A model generated the notes under the pieces. The model did not search any database and had not been told where the DNA came from. It worked only from the letters and a program-made list of their open reading frames with translations. 64,000 nucleotides of DNA from Devosia sp. SD17-2 (lineage in GTDB: Bacteria > Pseudomonadota > Alphaproteobacteria > Rhizobiales > Devosiaceae), in NCBI RefSeq assembly GCF_029201565.1, contig NZ_CP104002.1:1257001-1321000 (forward strand). The letters run 5' to 3'. Positions 48,203-57,384 of the stretch are shown here, one piece after another. The position numbers and the translations under genes were made by a program. How positions within the stretch are numbered: the first letter of the stretch is position 1; every line of letters starts with the position of its first letter.

Positions 48203-49570
48203 ATGGCAAATCCCAAGATCACCTTTATCGGTGCTGGCTCGTCGGTGTTCATGAAGAACATCGTGGGCGATATTCTCCAGCGTCCGGCCCTGGCCGGCGC
48301 CACGATCCGCCTCATGGATATCAATCCCAAGCGGCTCGAGGAAAGCGAGATCATCGCTAAGAAACTGATCGCGACGCTGGGCGTGTCGGCCGCGGTCGAG
48401 ACCTATTCCAATCAGCGCCAGGCGCTGGATGGCACCAATTTCGTCGTCGTCTGCTTCCAGATCGGTGGCTATGAGCCGTCCACGGTCATCGATTTCGACG
48501 TGCCCAAGAAATACAATCTGCGCCAGACCATCGCCGATACGCTCGGCGTTGGCGGTATCATGCGCGGGCTGCGGACCGTGCCGCATCTGTGGAGCATCTG
48601 CGAGGACATGATGCAGGTCGCGCCGGACGCGATCATGCTGCAATACGTTAACCCGATGGCGATCAACACCTGGGCCATCTCGGAAAAATATCCCGCCATC
48701 AAGCAGGTTGGCCTCTGCCATTCGGTGCAGGGCACGGCGATGGAACTGGCGCACGACCTTGGCATTCCCTACGAGGAAATCCGCTACCGCTCGGCCGGCA
48801 TCAACCACATGGCCTTCTATCTCAAGTTCGAGCATCGCCAGGCGGACGGGACCTATAAGGACCTCTATCCGGAGCTTCATCGCGCCTATCGTGAGGGACG
48901 TGCGCCAAAGCCGGGCTGGAACCCGCGCTGCCCCAACAAGGTGCGCTATGAGATGATGACGCGGCTGGGCTATTTCGTCACCGAAAGCTCCGAGCACTTC
49001 GCTGAATACACGCCCTATTTCATCAAGGAAGGACGTGAGGATCTCATCGAGAAATTCGGCATTCCGCTCGATGAATACCCCAAGCGCTGTGTCGAGCAGA
49101 TCGCGAACTGGAAGCGCACCAGCGAGGAATATCGCAGTGCCGACCGCATCGAGGTCAAGCAGTCCAAGGAGTATGCGTCCTCGATCGTCAACTCGGTGTG
49201 GACCGGCGAGCCTTCGGTGATCTACGGCAATCTGCGCAACAACGGGGTCATCACCTCGCTGCCAAACAATGCCGCGGTCGAAGTGCCGTGCCTCGTCGAC
49301 GACAATGGCCTGCAGCCGACCTATATCGGTGATTTGCCGCCGCAGCTGACGGCCCTGATCCGCACCAATATCAATGTGCAGGAACTGACCGTGCGGGCGC
49401 TGATGGATGAAAATCCGGAGCACATCTACCACGCAGCGATGATGGACCCGCATACGGCCGCTGAACTCGATCTCGAGCAGATCTGGGCGGTGGTAGACGA
49501 TCTGCGTGAAGCGCATGGCGACATGCTGCCCGAATGGGCCCGCGGCACGCGCAAGTCGCGCGTGGCCTAG
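48203..49570 (+). CDS. melA: Alpha-galactosidase MelA (GH4)
   Basis: 455 residues, very close in pattern to E. coli MelA along its whole length: FIGAGSSVF at the NAD site, ADTLGVGGIMRGLRTVPHLW, YVNPMAINTWA, GLCHSVQG (metal-binding Cys-His, about 172-179), AGINHMAFYL and YHAAMMDPHTAAEL. An NAD- and Mn2+-dependent cytoplasmic enzyme that splits melibiose and raffinose-type sugars imported by the preceding transporter. Last gene of the agp operon; convergent with pth. Confidence 0.95.
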   Translation: MANPKITFIGAGSSVFMKNIVGDILQRPALAGATIRLMDINPKRLEESEIIAKKLIATLGVSAAVETYSNQRQALDGTNFVVVCFQIGGYEPSTVIDFDVPKKYNLRQTIADTLGVGGIMRGLRTVPHLWSICEDMMQVAPDAIMLQYVNPMAINTWAISEKYPAIKQVGLCHSVQGTAMELAHDLGIPYEEIRYRSAGINHMAFYLKFEHRQADGTYKDLYPELHRAYREGRAPKPGWNPRCPNKVRYEMMTRLGYFVTESSEHFAEYTPYFIKEGREDLIEKFGIPLDEYPKRCVEQIANWKRTSEEYRSADRIEVKQSKEYASSIVNSVWTGEPSVIYGNLRNNGVITSLPNNAAVEVPCLVDDNGLQPTYIGDLPPQLTALIRTNINVQELTVRALMDENPEHIYHAAMMDPHTAAELDLEQIWAVVDDLREAHGDMLPEWARGTRKSRVA

Positions 49571-49594
49571 TCGAAGACGCAACAGGGGCGGGTG

Positions 49595-50305
49595 TTACTC
49601 GCCCTTGTTGCCGAACAGCTTGCTCAGCATGTCGGCCATCGGCCCGGACTTGGGGACGCTGGCCTGCGGCTGGGCCTGTCTGGCCTGGCGAATGTGGCTC
49701 TGCGCCTTGGGGGCAAGGGCGGGTTTTGCAGCTTCGTCCGCGCCCTTGGTGGCCAATGCCAGCTTGTTCATGAAGCCGGCATCGTCGCCCTTGAGCAGCA
49801 GGCCGACGTGGCGGCCGATATCGTCGAGCAGGGGGTCGAGCCAGACCTTGTCGGCCTTGGCGAAGTCGCCCAGCACATGGTGGGTGACATTCTCCTTGCC
49901 TGGATGGCCGATGCCGAGGCGCACGCGCTTGTAGTTGAGCCCGATCTGCGGGTCGATCGAGCGCAGCCCATTATGGCCGCCATTGCCGCCGCCGACCTTC
50001 ACACGCACCTTACCGGGCACCAGGTCGAGCTCGTCATAGAAGACGATGATCTCGGACGGGTCGATCTTGTAGAAGCGGGCGACCTGCTGGACGCTGTCAC
50101 CGGACTTGTTCATGAAGGTCTGCGGCTTGAGCAGCAGGACGCGCTCGCCCCCGACATTGCCTTCGGCCAGCTGGCCGGCATGCTTGGACTTCCAGCCGGA
50201 AATGCCGTGTGCGGACGCGATGGCGTCGATGGCCATGAAGCCGATATTGTGGCGGTTACCCGCATATTGGGCGCCCGGATTGCCCAGGCCGACAAGCAGT
50301 TTCAT
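49595..50305 (-). CDS. pth: Peptidyl-tRNA hydrolase
   Basis: 236 residues. Recycles tRNA from prematurely released peptidyl-tRNA. The active-site residues are visible: Asn9, catalytic His19 (GNRHNIGF) and Asp in FYDELDLVPG near 94, with GGGNGGHNGLRS following. The C-terminus carries a 45-residue Ala/Lys/Pro/Gln-rich extension (about 188-232) beyond the usual 190-residue core, typical of alphaproteobacterial Pth. It is 72 bases after rplY and shares its transcript; an intercistronic hairpin lies between. Confidence 0.96.
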   Translation of the reverse strand: MKLLVGLGNPGAQYAGNRHNIGFMAIDAIASAHGISGWKSKHAGQLAEGNVGGERVLLLKPQTFMNKSGDSVQQVARFYKIDPSEIIVFYDELDLVPGKVRVKVGGGNGGHNGLRSIDPQIGLNYKRVRLGIGHPGKENVTHHVLGDFAKADKVWLDPLLDDIGRHVGLLLKGDDAGFMNKLALATKGADEAAKPALAPKAQSHIRQARQAQPQASVPKSGPMADMLSKLFGNKGE

Positions 50306-50330
50306 GAAAGCAAGCCTTGCAAATGACTGA

Positions 50331-50348
50331 GGCGGCCCAAAGGCCGCC
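50331..50348. other. Intercistronic hairpin between rplY and pth
   Basis: GGCGGCC, a CAAA tetraloop and GGCCGCC form a perfect 7-bp stem just upstream of pth. There is no T-run, so it is more likely an mRNA processing or stability element than a terminator. Confidence 0.5.
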
Positions 50349-50377
50349 CCAGAGAAGGATCAGAAGCTGGACCGAGA

Positions 50378-50989
50378 TTACTCGGAAGCTTCCTCGCCGC
50401 CGGCAGCTTCCTCAGACTTGAGGCCCGACGGAGCAACGATGGTCGCGATGGTGAAATCGCGGTCGGTGATCGTGGGGGTGACGCCCTTGGGCAGGGTCAC
50501 GGCCGAGATGTGGATCGAGTCACCGATTTCGGTGCCGGTCAGGTCAACGGTGATGCCTTCCGGGATCGCGTTTGCCGGAGCAAGAACTTCCACGGTGTGG
50601 CGTACAACGTTGAGCGTACCACCGCGCTTGAGGCCCGGGCTTGCTTCTTCGTTGGTGAACTCGACATGGACTTCAACGGTGATCTTGGCATTGCCAGAAA
50701 CGCGCAGGAAGTCGATGTGGAGCGGCTGGCCCTTGACGACATCGAGCTGATAGTCGCGCGGGATGACCTTGTGGATGGTGCCGTCGACATCCAGATCGAG
50801 GATGTGCGACTTGAAGCCGCCAGCATAGATCGCCTTGTGAGCGTCCTTGTAAGCGACGGAAACGGCGACGGGGGACTTCTTGTCACCATAAATAACTGCA
50901 GGAACGAGTCCCTGACGACGAGCTTCGCGAGCGGCCCCCTTGCCCACTCCGTTGCGCGCCTGTGCCTTGAGCACTTTGGTCTCAGCCAT
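50378..50989 (-). CDS. rplY: 50S ribosomal protein L25/general stress protein Ctc
   Basis: 203 residues: an N-terminal L25 domain that binds 5S rRNA (about 5-95, starting [21 protein letters not shown]) and a C-terminal TL5/Ctc beta domain (about 100-190), with an acidic tail ([11 protein letters not shown]). It belongs to the long Ctc type. The promoter at 51077-51105 serves this gene and, through read-through, pth. Confidence 0.96.
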   Translation of the reverse strand: MAETKVLKAQARNGVGKGAAREARRQGLVPAVIYGDKKSPVAVSVAYKDAHKAIYAGGFKSHILDLDVDGTIHKVIPRDYQLDVVKGQPLHIDFLRVSGNAKITVEVHVEFTNEEASPGLKRGGTLNVVRHTVEVLAPANAIPEGITVDLTGTEIGDSIHISAVTLPKGVTPTITDRDFTIATIVAPSGLKSEEAAGGEEASE

Positions 50990-51076
50990 GGAAAATATCC
51001 ACTTTGTTGGTGTATGGCGTCATCTCGACGACATACGCGCCCGTCCTCCAGGGGTGACGAGCGCTTCATGGGCCGG

Positions 51077-51105
51077 GCTATACCCGAAAGGGGTGGGCTG
51101 AGCAA
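51077..51105 (-). promoter_or_regulatory. Sigma-70-type promoter of rplY
   Basis: On the minus strand TTGCTC (plus-strand 51100-51105), a 17-base spacer and TATAGC (51077-51082). It lies about 90 bases upstream of the rplY ATG, giving a plausible 80-base leader. Confidence 0.55.
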
Positions 51106-51228
51106 GGATTTTGCGGGTTTTTGAGGCAGGCTGGCGGCCTTTCGGGCGATATAGCAAGTAGTTCGCGTTGATATGTTCGAGTCGCGAAGTTAGCTTTTCG
51201 GCACTGCCCCCAAAATAGGTTTTTCCCA

Positions 51229-51660
51229 ATGCGATCAATTGTTCTGGCGAGCGTTGCCCTCTTTGCGCTTGTCACCGGTCCGGCATTTGCCGCCAATGAA
51301 ATTTCCTTCGGCGATGATAGCGGAGAATATGCAAACGACGGGGAATGTGACGATCCGCGGTTTGTCGGCGAGGGGATGACGACAACGGATCTGCTCAGCG
51401 ACGACCGGCTGAAAGATGCCACGGATTGCAAGGCGGCCTTCGACGCCGGGAAGCTGGCGCTCAACGGTGTTACGGACGATGGCACGATCGATTTCGGTGA
51501 TGATGAGGGCGACTACGCCAATGACGGCGAGTGCGATGATATGCGCTTTACCGGTCCGGGCATGACAACGACGGATCTGATCCAGGAAGACATCCTGCAC
51601 GATGCCACCGACTGCAAAACGGCGTTTGATGCCAAGAGAATCAAGCTGCTGCTGAAGTAG
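51229..51660 (+). CDS. Secreted protein with two acidic Cys-containing repeats
   Basis: 143 residues: signal peptide (1-21, cleaving at AFA-ANE) followed by two 49-residue repeats at 25-73 and 87-135 that share 37 of 49 residues. Each holds one Cys pair (Cys40/Cys67 and Cys102/Cys129, both 27 apart) and the segments FGDD.G.YANDGECDD and ATDCK.AFDA. The mature protein is strongly acidic and the Asp/Asn-rich YANDGECDD segment could bind Ca2+, which is a guess. Similar repeats occur in other alphaproteobacterial exported proteins; no function is known to me. Confidence 0.75.
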   Translation: MRSIVLASVALFALVTGPAFAANEISFGDDSGEYANDGECDDPRFVGEGMTTTDLLSDDRLKDATDCKAAFDAGKLALNGVTDDGTIDFGDDEGDYANDGECDDMRFTGPGMTTTDLIQEDILHDATDCKTAFDAKRIKLLLK

Positions 51661-51681
51661 GTTGTGGCGTCTGAAAAAACG

Positions 51682-51713
51682 AATCCCCAGACCGCAAAGC
51701 AGTCTGGGGATTT
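51682..51713. terminator. Bidirectional terminator between convergent genes
   Basis: AATCCCCAGAC (51682-51692), loop CGCAAAGCA, GTCTGGGGATT (51702-51712): a perfect 11-bp stem between the repeat-protein stop and the prs stop, with A-rich and T-rich flanks. Confidence 0.85.
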
Positions 51714-51738
51714 CAAATTCTTGATAGAATATCGGTGT

Positions 51739-52671
51739 TTAGTCGAACAGGCTCGAAACCGACTGTTCGCTGGCGGTGCGGGCGATGGCCTCGCCGATCA
51801 GCGGCGCGATGGAGATGCGGCGGATATTCTTGGCGGCCTTGGTCGCATCGGTATCCTGGATGGAATCGGTGACCACCAGTTCCTTGAGCTTGCTGGCGGC
51901 GATGCGCTCCGATGCGCCCTCGGACAGAACGCCGTGGGTAATATAGGCCGACACTTCCTTGGCGCCGGCCTTGAGCAGGGCTTCGGCTGCGTTGACCAGC
52001 GTGCCGCCAGAATCAACGATGTCGTCGATGAGGATACAGGCCTGGCCGGACACGTCGCCGATGATGTTCATCACCTCGGAGACGCCAGCACGGGGGCGGC
52101 GCTTGTCGACGATGGCGAGGTTGGCGCCGATACGGCCGGCAACATTGCGGGCACGGATCACGCCGCCGACGTCAGGAGAGACGATCATGACGTTCTTGAC
52201 GTCGTAATTGTCCTTGATGTCGCGCACCATGACCGGCGCAGCGGTGAGGTTGTCGGTCGGAATATCGAAGAAGCCCTGGATCTGGCTGGCATGCAGGTCC
52301 AGTGTCAGGACGCGGTTGGCGCCGGCTTCGACAATGAGGTTGGACACCAGCTTGGCCGAAATCGGCGTGCGCGGCGCGGACTTGCGGTCCTGGCGGGCAT
52401 AGCCGAAATAGGGGATGACAGCGGTGATGCGACGGGCCGAGGAGCGGCGCAGAGCGTCGATGACGATCAGCAGTTCCATCAGGTTGTCGTTGGCGGGATA
52501 GCTCGTCGACTGCAGCACGAATGCATCTTCGCCGCGGACGTTCTCGTGCACTTCGACGTAGACTTCCTTGTCCGCGAAGCGCTTCACCGTGCAATCGGTG
52601 AGCGGGAGTTCCAGATAGCTGGCGACGGCTTGGGCGAGGGCGCGATTGGAGTTGCCGGTCACCAGTTTCAT
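51739..52671 (-). CDS. prs: Ribose-phosphate pyrophosphokinase
   Basis: 310 residues. Makes PRPP for purine, pyrimidine, His and Trp synthesis and for salvage by Apt. The family signatures are complete: [20 protein letters not shown] near residue 128, the flexible-loop KRRPR near 190 and the PRPP-binding [12 protein letters not shown] near 213. It is upstream of rplY-pth on the same strand but separated from them by a convergent gene and a terminator. Confidence 0.97.
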   Translation of the reverse strand: MKLVTGNSNRALAQAVASYLELPLTDCTVKRFADKEVYVEVHENVRGEDAFVLQSTSYPANDNLMELLIVIDALRRSSARRITAVIPYFGYARQDRKSAPRTPISAKLVSNLIVEAGANRVLTLDLHASQIQGFFDIPTDNLTAAPVMVRDIKDNYDVKNVMIVSPDVGGVIRARNVAGRIGANLAIVDKRRPRAGVSEVMNIIGDVSGQACILIDDIVDSGGTLVNAAEALLKAGAKEVSAYITHGVLSEGASERIAASKLKELVVTDSIQDTDATKAAKNIRRISIAPLIGEAIARTASEQSVSSLFD

Positions 52672-52786
52672 GGGCGCGATCCTGTCTCAAACAGTCCCTG
52701 GGGCGGGGACCTTCCAGTTTCGCGGCACCTTTATCGACTCGTTCAGGCAATCGCAACGACCCATTGGTCGCATATGTAATTTATAC

Positions 52787-53551
52787 CTAAGCCATGCCTA
52801 TGACCGATATTTGACGGCCGGTGCGCGTCCCCTTGTGCGTGGCATAGCGGTGAGAGAAGAAGGCATCCGGCTGTGCATAAGTGCACAAGGAGAGGTTGTC
52901 GGCCGCTGGCAGGCCGATGCGCTGGGCGTCGGAGACGAGGAAGGCAGGCAGGTCAAAGTGGGCCTTGCCGCCGGGCGGGGTGAAGAAAGCATCGGCAGCG
53001 GCGGGGTTTGCGGCCAGAGCCTTGGCCTTAAATTCCTCACCCACCTCGTAATTCTTTCCACTGATTGTAGGGCCAACGGCGAGAAGGATGTTGCGGCGTT
53101 GGCCGCCAAGCGCCTCCATGGCGGTCACTGTATTCTCGAGGATGCCGTTGACCGCACCGGCCCAGCCCGCGTGGGCGGCGCCGATGATGCCGGCATGCGG
53201 ATCAACCAGCAGCAGGGGGGCACAGTCGGCCGTCAGCACGCCAATGAGAATGTCACCGTGCCTTGTAACCAGCGCATCGGCTTCGATCGCGCGATCGGGC
53301 AGGGCTCCGGCTTCGATTGTCACGACGCGGGTGGAATGAACCTGCTTGAGGGTCACCAGCGGCGCGCCACCAAGGCTTTGAGCGACGATGGACCGGTTTT
53401 TCTTCACGTTATCCGCGGTATCCCCGGTGGAGACGGAAACGTTGAGGCTGTCGAACTCGCCGCTCGAGACGCCGCCCTGTCGTCCGAAAAATCCGTGGCG
53501 GATTGTCGTGGTCTCGCCGAGTGCGTCTGAAGTTTTTGCCAAGGCCATCAT
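52787..53551 (-). CDS. pgeF: Peptidoglycan editing factor / laccase-domain protein PgeF
   Basis: 254 residues of the YfiH (Cu-oxidase_4) family, which in E. coli removes or prevents mis-incorporated L-Ser in peptidoglycan precursors and in other bacteria shows purine-nucleoside or polyphenol activity. The metal ligands are seen in KQVHSTRV (His), LTADCAPLLL (Cys) and AHAGWAG (His). The start overlaps the upstream methyltransferase stop by 4 bases. Part of the lgt-methyltransferase-pgeF row; links with lgt and murL to cell-envelope metabolism. Confidence 0.92.
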   Translation of the reverse strand: MMALAKTSDALGETTTIRHGFFGRQGGVSSGEFDSLNVSVSTGDTADNVKKNRSIVAQSLGGAPLVTLKQVHSTRVVTIEAGALPDRAIEADALVTRHGDILIGVLTADCAPLLLVDPHAGIIGAAHAGWAGAVNGILENTVTAMEALGGQRRNILLAVGPTISGKNYEVGEEFKAKALAANPAAADAFFTPPGGKAHFDLPAFLVSDAQRIGLPAADNLSLCTYAQPDAFFSHRYATHKGTRTGRQISVIGMA

Positions 53552-54627
53552 GAGGCGAAGCCGGAGGGGATAAGTCCGGGGCTGTGCGCGCAGAAGACCT
53601 TGAAGAGCGTGCCCATCTGGTCCTCGTTGACGAGGCGATTGCGGGCAATGCGAATGTCCTCAGCCGAGCCGGGATTGGCGCGGGAAAGGGCGCCGGCCCG
53701 CTCGTCGATGCCGAGTTGCAGGAGGAAATTGCCCTGGGTGACGACGGGCTGGGTGGCGATGCCGGCAAGGCGCGCGGCGCCGATCAGGGCGCCGAAGTCG
53801 ACATGGGCGGAAAGGTCTGTTTCGCCAGGATTTTCAAGCACATCGGCATAGGCGTGATTGCGCACGCCTTGCAGGGTCTCGCCGGTGCGGGTCTCGGCGT
53901 AGCCGTAGTCGATGGCAAGGATGGCGCCACCATTTTGAGCGACGAGCTTGGAAAGTATCGACATGACCTCCCCAGCGGCAAAGGACACTTCGTAGACGGT
54001 GTTGAGTTCGGCGGAGGCGACTGCGTCGGGAAGGGCTTCGGGCGGGATCGGCGTCGGTGAGAGGCCGTAGACGCGCTTGCCGTCGGCGAGGCCGACCTGA
54101 CGCTCATGCCAGCCATCGGGCTTGCGGACGAACTGGCGGATGGGCAGGGCGTCAAAAAATTCGTTGGCGACGATAAGGATCGGGCCGTCGTCAAAATTCT
54201 CGAAGTTCTCCAGCCACTTGGGCTCATAGGCTTCGAGCCGCGCGCCCTGCTGAGCGGTGAGGGCGGGATTGGTCTCGAACAGTTTGAGCTTGAGCGCGTC
54301 GCGGAAACCGGGGGCGCGGCAGGCGACGCGCAGGATATCGGCCATGAGCGTGCCGCGGCCGGGACCCAGTTCGAGCAGGTTGAAGCTCTTGGGCTCGTCC
54401 ATCTGCTGCCAGATATTGACCAGCCAGAAGCCGATAAGTTCCCCGAACATCTGCGAAATTTCGGGTGCGGTGATGAAGTCGCCCTTGGTGCCGAGCGGGT
54501 CGGCGCCCTTGTAGTAGCCCTGGGTCGGGTGGGTGAGGCAGAGGCCCATATAGGTGGCAATGGACATGGGGCCATTGGCGGTGATCTGATGGTCGATCTG
54601 CTGTGCTAACGTTAGCGGACTGTTCAC
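53548..54627 (-). CDS. MidA/NDUFAF7-type SAM-dependent methyltransferase
   Basis: 359 residues of the DUF185 family. The SAM site is LLELGPGRGTLMADIL near residue 80, followed by GPILIVANEFFDALPIRQFV, the family hallmark near 146. Mitochondrial NDUFAF7 methylates an arginine of a complex I subunit, so a role in complex I assembly is plausible but unproven here. It lies 11 bases after lgt and overlaps pgeF; the trio is conserved in alphaproteobacteria. Confidence 0.9.
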   Translation of the reverse strand: MNSPLTLAQQIDHQITANGPMSIATYMGLCLTHPTQGYYKGADPLGTKGDFITAPEISQMFGELIGFWLVNIWQQMDEPKSFNLLELGPGRGTLMADILRVACRAPGFRDALKLKLFETNPALTAQQGARLEAYEPKWLENFENFDDGPILIVANEFFDALPIRQFVRKPDGWHERQVGLADGKRVYGLSPTPIPPEALPDAVASAELNTVYEVSFAAGEVMSILSKLVAQNGGAILAIDYGYAETRTGETLQGVRNHAYADVLENPGETDLSAHVDFGALIGAARLAGIATQPVVTQGNFLLQLGIDERAGALSRANPGSAEDIRIARNRLVNEDQMGTLFKVFCAHSPGLIPSGFAS

Positions 54628-54638
54628 GTTGAGAGCCT

Positions 54639-55463
54639 CTAAAGCTGAATTCTGCTATCGCGACGGGTCTGCGCGTAGGCGATGAGGGCAAGACCGCCCA
54701 GAACCAGTGGCAGGCTCAGGACCTGACCCATGGTGAGCCAGTCCCCAAAGAGATAGCCGATATGGGCATCCGGCAGGCGGACGAACTCGACTAGGATGCG
54801 AGAGAGCCCGTAGCCGACGCCGAAGATGCCGGCGACCATGCCCGGCTTGCGTAGCGCAAAGAAGACATTGGTGGCGAGGCGAATGACGATGAAGAGGACG
54901 AGCCCTTCGAGAGCCGCTTCATAGAGTTGGCTGGGGTGGCGCGCGACCTGCAGGGGGTCGGTCGGGAAGACAACGCCCCATGGCAGATCTGTGGGTGCGC
55001 CATAGAGCTCTGAATTGATGAAATTGGTGATGCGGACGAGGAAGATGCCGATCGTCGCGACGGCGGCGATCAGATCGAGCGAGGACAGCCAGTTTCCGCC
55101 CTTGGCGCGGGTGAAGAGAATGGCCGCAAGCATCAGGCCCAGCATGCCGCCATGATAGGACATGCCGCCATCGAGCGTATTGAGGATTTCGAGCGGGTTC
55201 TGCGCGTAGTAGGGGGCGTTGTAGAAGAGCACATAGCCCAGCCGCCCACCGAGAACGATGGAGAGCATGGCCCAGAAGGCGAAGTCCCAGATGTCGGGCG
55301 CCTTGAAGGGCGGGGTGCCCTTGTGCCAGAGCCGCTCATTGGCCAGCAGCAGATAACCATAGGCCGCGCCAAGCAGCACGCCGAACAGATAGCCAAGCGC
55401 ATACCAGCGTACGGCAAAGGGGCCGATGGCAAAGGCGATGGGATCGATATTGGGGAAAGGCAC
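54639..55463 (-). CDS. lgt: Prolipoprotein diacylglyceryl transferase
   Basis: 274 residues, seven helices, inner membrane. It adds diacylglycerol to the lipobox Cys of prolipoproteins. The signature SYHGGMLGLM (about 102-111), the Arg-Asn-Glu segment VRITNFINSELYG near 150 and HPSQLYEA near 180 are present. GTG 55463 (MPFPNIDPIAFAIG) is chosen as start because GGAGAAA lies eight bases upstream and it matches the family N-terminus; the longer ATG frame is unlikely. Confidence 0.94.
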   Translation of the reverse strand: MPFPNIDPIAFAIGPFAVRWYALGYLFGVLLGAAYGYLLLANERLWHKGTPPFKAPDIWDFAFWAMLSIVLGGRLGYVLFYNAPYYAQNPLEILNTLDGGMSYHGGMLGLMLAAILFTRAKGGNWLSSLDLIAAVATIGIFLVRITNFINSELYGAPTDLPWGVVFPTDPLQVARHPSQLYEAALEGLVLFIVIRLATNVFFALRKPGMVAGIFGVGYGLSRILVEFVRLPDAHIGYLFGDWLTMGQVLSLPLVLGGLALIAYAQTRRDSRIQL

Positions 55464-55675
55464 CCGTGTTTCTCCAGAGGGCTGGTCACGCACGCGCGCG
55501 ATGTCATTGCAGTGGCATACCCCCCACTTGCCCCCGTCCTCAAGAGCAGAGGCGAAGAAAGCGTGATTTGCCCGTTGAGGGATCAAAGTGTGTAGTCCCG
55601 ACGGACTGGTCAAGGCGGGATGGCTCCCGTAAATAGAAAGCCAGCACAGCAGCGCAAATCAGGAACGGAACAGCG

Positions 55676-55927
55676 ATGAACCAGAATAACAGGATTTTCG
55701 ACGGTCTCGGTCGGCTGATGAATGAGGCAGCGGGCGTTGCGGATGGTGTGCGGCGCGAAGTCGAAACTGTTGCCAAGAGCCAGGCTCAGCGCATCGTGGC
55801 TGATATGGAACTGGTCAAGCGCGAGGACTTTGACGCGCTGCGCGAGCTGGTCCAGGTCCAGGGCGAAGAGATCGACGCCCTGCGCCAGGAACTGGCTGCC
55901 CTCAAGGCCAACCAGAAGCCTGCCTAA
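55676..55927 (+). CDS. ubiK: UbiK/BMFP accessory factor for ubiquinone biosynthesis
   Basis: 83 residues: an N-terminal amphipathic helix (NRIFDGLGRLMNEAAG) and a C-terminal coiled coil (about 48-78; DFDALRELVQVQGEEIDALRQEL), the membrane-fusogenic BMFP family. UbiK assists the UbiJ-scaffolded ubiquinone complex in the cytoplasm. It is divergent from lgt and 3 bases upstream of the phosphoesterase gene, so probably co-transcribed with it. Confidence 0.88.
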   Translation: MNQNNRIFDGLGRLMNEAAGVADGVRREVETVAKSQAQRIVADMELVKREDFDALRELVQVQGEEIDALRQELAALKANQKPA

Positions 55928-55930
55928 GTT

Positions 55931-56653
55931 TTGCGCTTAGCGGTACTCTCGGACATTCACGGCAATTCGTCGGCGCTGGAGGCGGTGCTGGAGGATGTGG
56001 CGCGCGTCGGCGTCGACGGGATTGTCGTTCTGGGAGACCATGTCAGCGGGCCCGTTGACCCCGCCGGGGTCGCGGCAACGCTGATGGGACTGGATGCGGT
56101 CTTTATCCGCGGCAATCACGATCGCTGGACGGTGGATCTCGGCCTGCCCGGCTCGGGCGCCGTAGACAGATTTGCCCGCGGGCGGCTCAGCGCCGAGCAG
56201 CTCGACTGGCTGGCCGCCCTGCCGGCAACAGCGCAATGGGGCGATGAGGTTTTTCTCTGTCACGGCACCCCGACCGATGACGAGACGCCATGGCTCGACA
56301 GTTTCTTCAAGGGCCGCACGGCGACATTGCCGGATGAAGCCAGCGTCGCGGCGCTGGTGGAGGGGCTCGATTTTCCCGTCTATGTCTGCGGCCACACGCA
56401 TATGCCACGCTCCGTGCGCCTCGCCGACGGCCGGCTGGTGTTCAATCCGGGCGCGGTGGGGATGCAATTGGTCCGGGGGTCGCCGGATGCCCGTTACGGA
56501 TTGCTGGAGAAGCACAGTCGCGGCTGGCAATCGCGCGTCAATATTCTGCCCTATGACCACGAGGGCGCGGCCGTGATGGCGGCAGAGAACGGATTTCCGC
56601 AGTGGCGGGCGTCGCTGGTGAGTGGCTGGGCCGGCCCGGAGAGCCTGCGCTAA
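55931..56653 (+). CDS. Metallophosphoesterase, YfcE/DUF2437-like
   Basis: 240 residues. A compact calcineurin-like domain with LSDIHGN (Asp8, His10), VLGDHV, RGNHDR near 60, LCHGTPTDD near 113 and CGHTHMP near 157. The pattern fits the bacterial YfcE-like diesterase group; the substrate is unknown. The start is TTG 55931, three bases after the ubiK stop. The C-terminal 60 residues (YDHEGAAVMAAENGFPQW) cap the domain. No other enzyme nearby suggests a pathway. Confidence 0.85.
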   Translation: MRLAVLSDIHGNSSALEAVLEDVARVGVDGIVVLGDHVSGPVDPAGVAATLMGLDAVFIRGNHDRWTVDLGLPGSGAVDRFARGRLSAEQLDWLAALPATAQWGDEVFLCHGTPTDDETPWLDSFFKGRTATLPDEASVAALVEGLDFPVYVCGHTHMPRSVRLADGRLVFNPGAVGMQLVRGSPDARYGLLEKHSRGWQSRVNILPYDHEGAAVMAAENGFPQWRASLVSGWAGPESLR

Positions 56654-56883
56654 CTGTCGCGCCGGTCGAAAAGAAATGGCCGATGTTATCGGTTTGGTAA
56701 TTTTTCCATTTTGCTCATCCACAAGAGATTGGATGTATATCGCGCTGTTTATCTCGTGAATCGCTGGGCCGGGTGTAGCATTCAAGTCGTGGACGATTCG
56801 TAGACCCAGTCGTCCAGCGCGTATCCCAAGCCATGCGGTACGATGCCGCAATCTTCATTGCGTGTTGCAGGACGGAACGGTCA
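56654..56883. promoter_or_regulatory. AT-richer region upstream of the YbjN-like gene
   Basis: 230 bases with a lower GC content than the surroundings, probably carrying the promoter of the YbjN-proC pair. An inverted repeat TGGACGA (56790-56796) and TCGTCCA (56810-56816) with a 13-base spacer is the clearest element. Confidence 0.4.
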
Positions 56884-57384
56884 ATGTCTGTGATTGAATT
56901 CGAGCCCGATCGTATGTCCCATCCGGTGGACCTGGTCGAGCACATCGCTGCCATCAACGACTGGACCTTCGAGCGTCAGGACGCGGACGAGATTTCCATT
57001 TCGGTGCGCGGCGGCTGGAGCGAATACCACGTTTCCTTCAACTGGATGGAAGACCTTGAGTCGCTCCATATTGCCTGCGCCTTTGATCTCAAGGTTCCCG
57101 ATGGGCGCCGCGGCGAGGTCAACCAGTTGATCAGCCTGATCAACGAGCAATTGTGGATCGGCCATTTCGACATCTGGAACAAGGAAGGCGTGGTGCTGTT
57201 TCGCAATTCGCACCTGCTGACCGGTGGCGCCGATGTTTCCCCGCAGCAGTGCGAGGCGCTGTTGCGCTCCGCCACCGACAGCTGCGACCTGTATTACCAG
57301 GCTTTCCAGTTTGTCGTCTGGGCCGGCAAGTCCGCCGCTGACGCACTCAGCCATGTGATGTTCGAGACCGTGGGAGAAGCCTGA
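56884..57384 (+). CDS. YbjN domain-containing protein
   Basis: 166 residues of the YbjN (putative bacterial sensory transduction regulator) family, with DWTFERQDADEISISVRGGW near 25 and the AFQFVVWAGKSAADAL segment near the end. YbjN proteins fold like type III secretion chaperones; their role is unclear. ATG 56884 follows AGGACGG. Its stop codon overlaps the proC start by one base, a pairing common in alphaproteobacteria. Confidence 0.87.
   Translation: MSVIEFEPDRMSHPVDLVEHIAAINDWTFERQDADEISISVRGGWSEYHVSFNWMEDLESLHIACAFDLKVPDGRRGEVNQLISLINEQLWIGHFDIWNKEGVVLFRNSHLLTGGADVSPQQCEALLRSATDSCDLYYQAFQFVVWAGKSAADALSHVMFETVGEA

Noticed and set aside
49580..49610. Terminator between melA and pth
   Set aside because: CAACAGGGGCG/CGCCCTTGTTG does form an 11-bp stem with one wobble, but it has no T-run and overlaps the pth coding end, so I did not call it a terminator.
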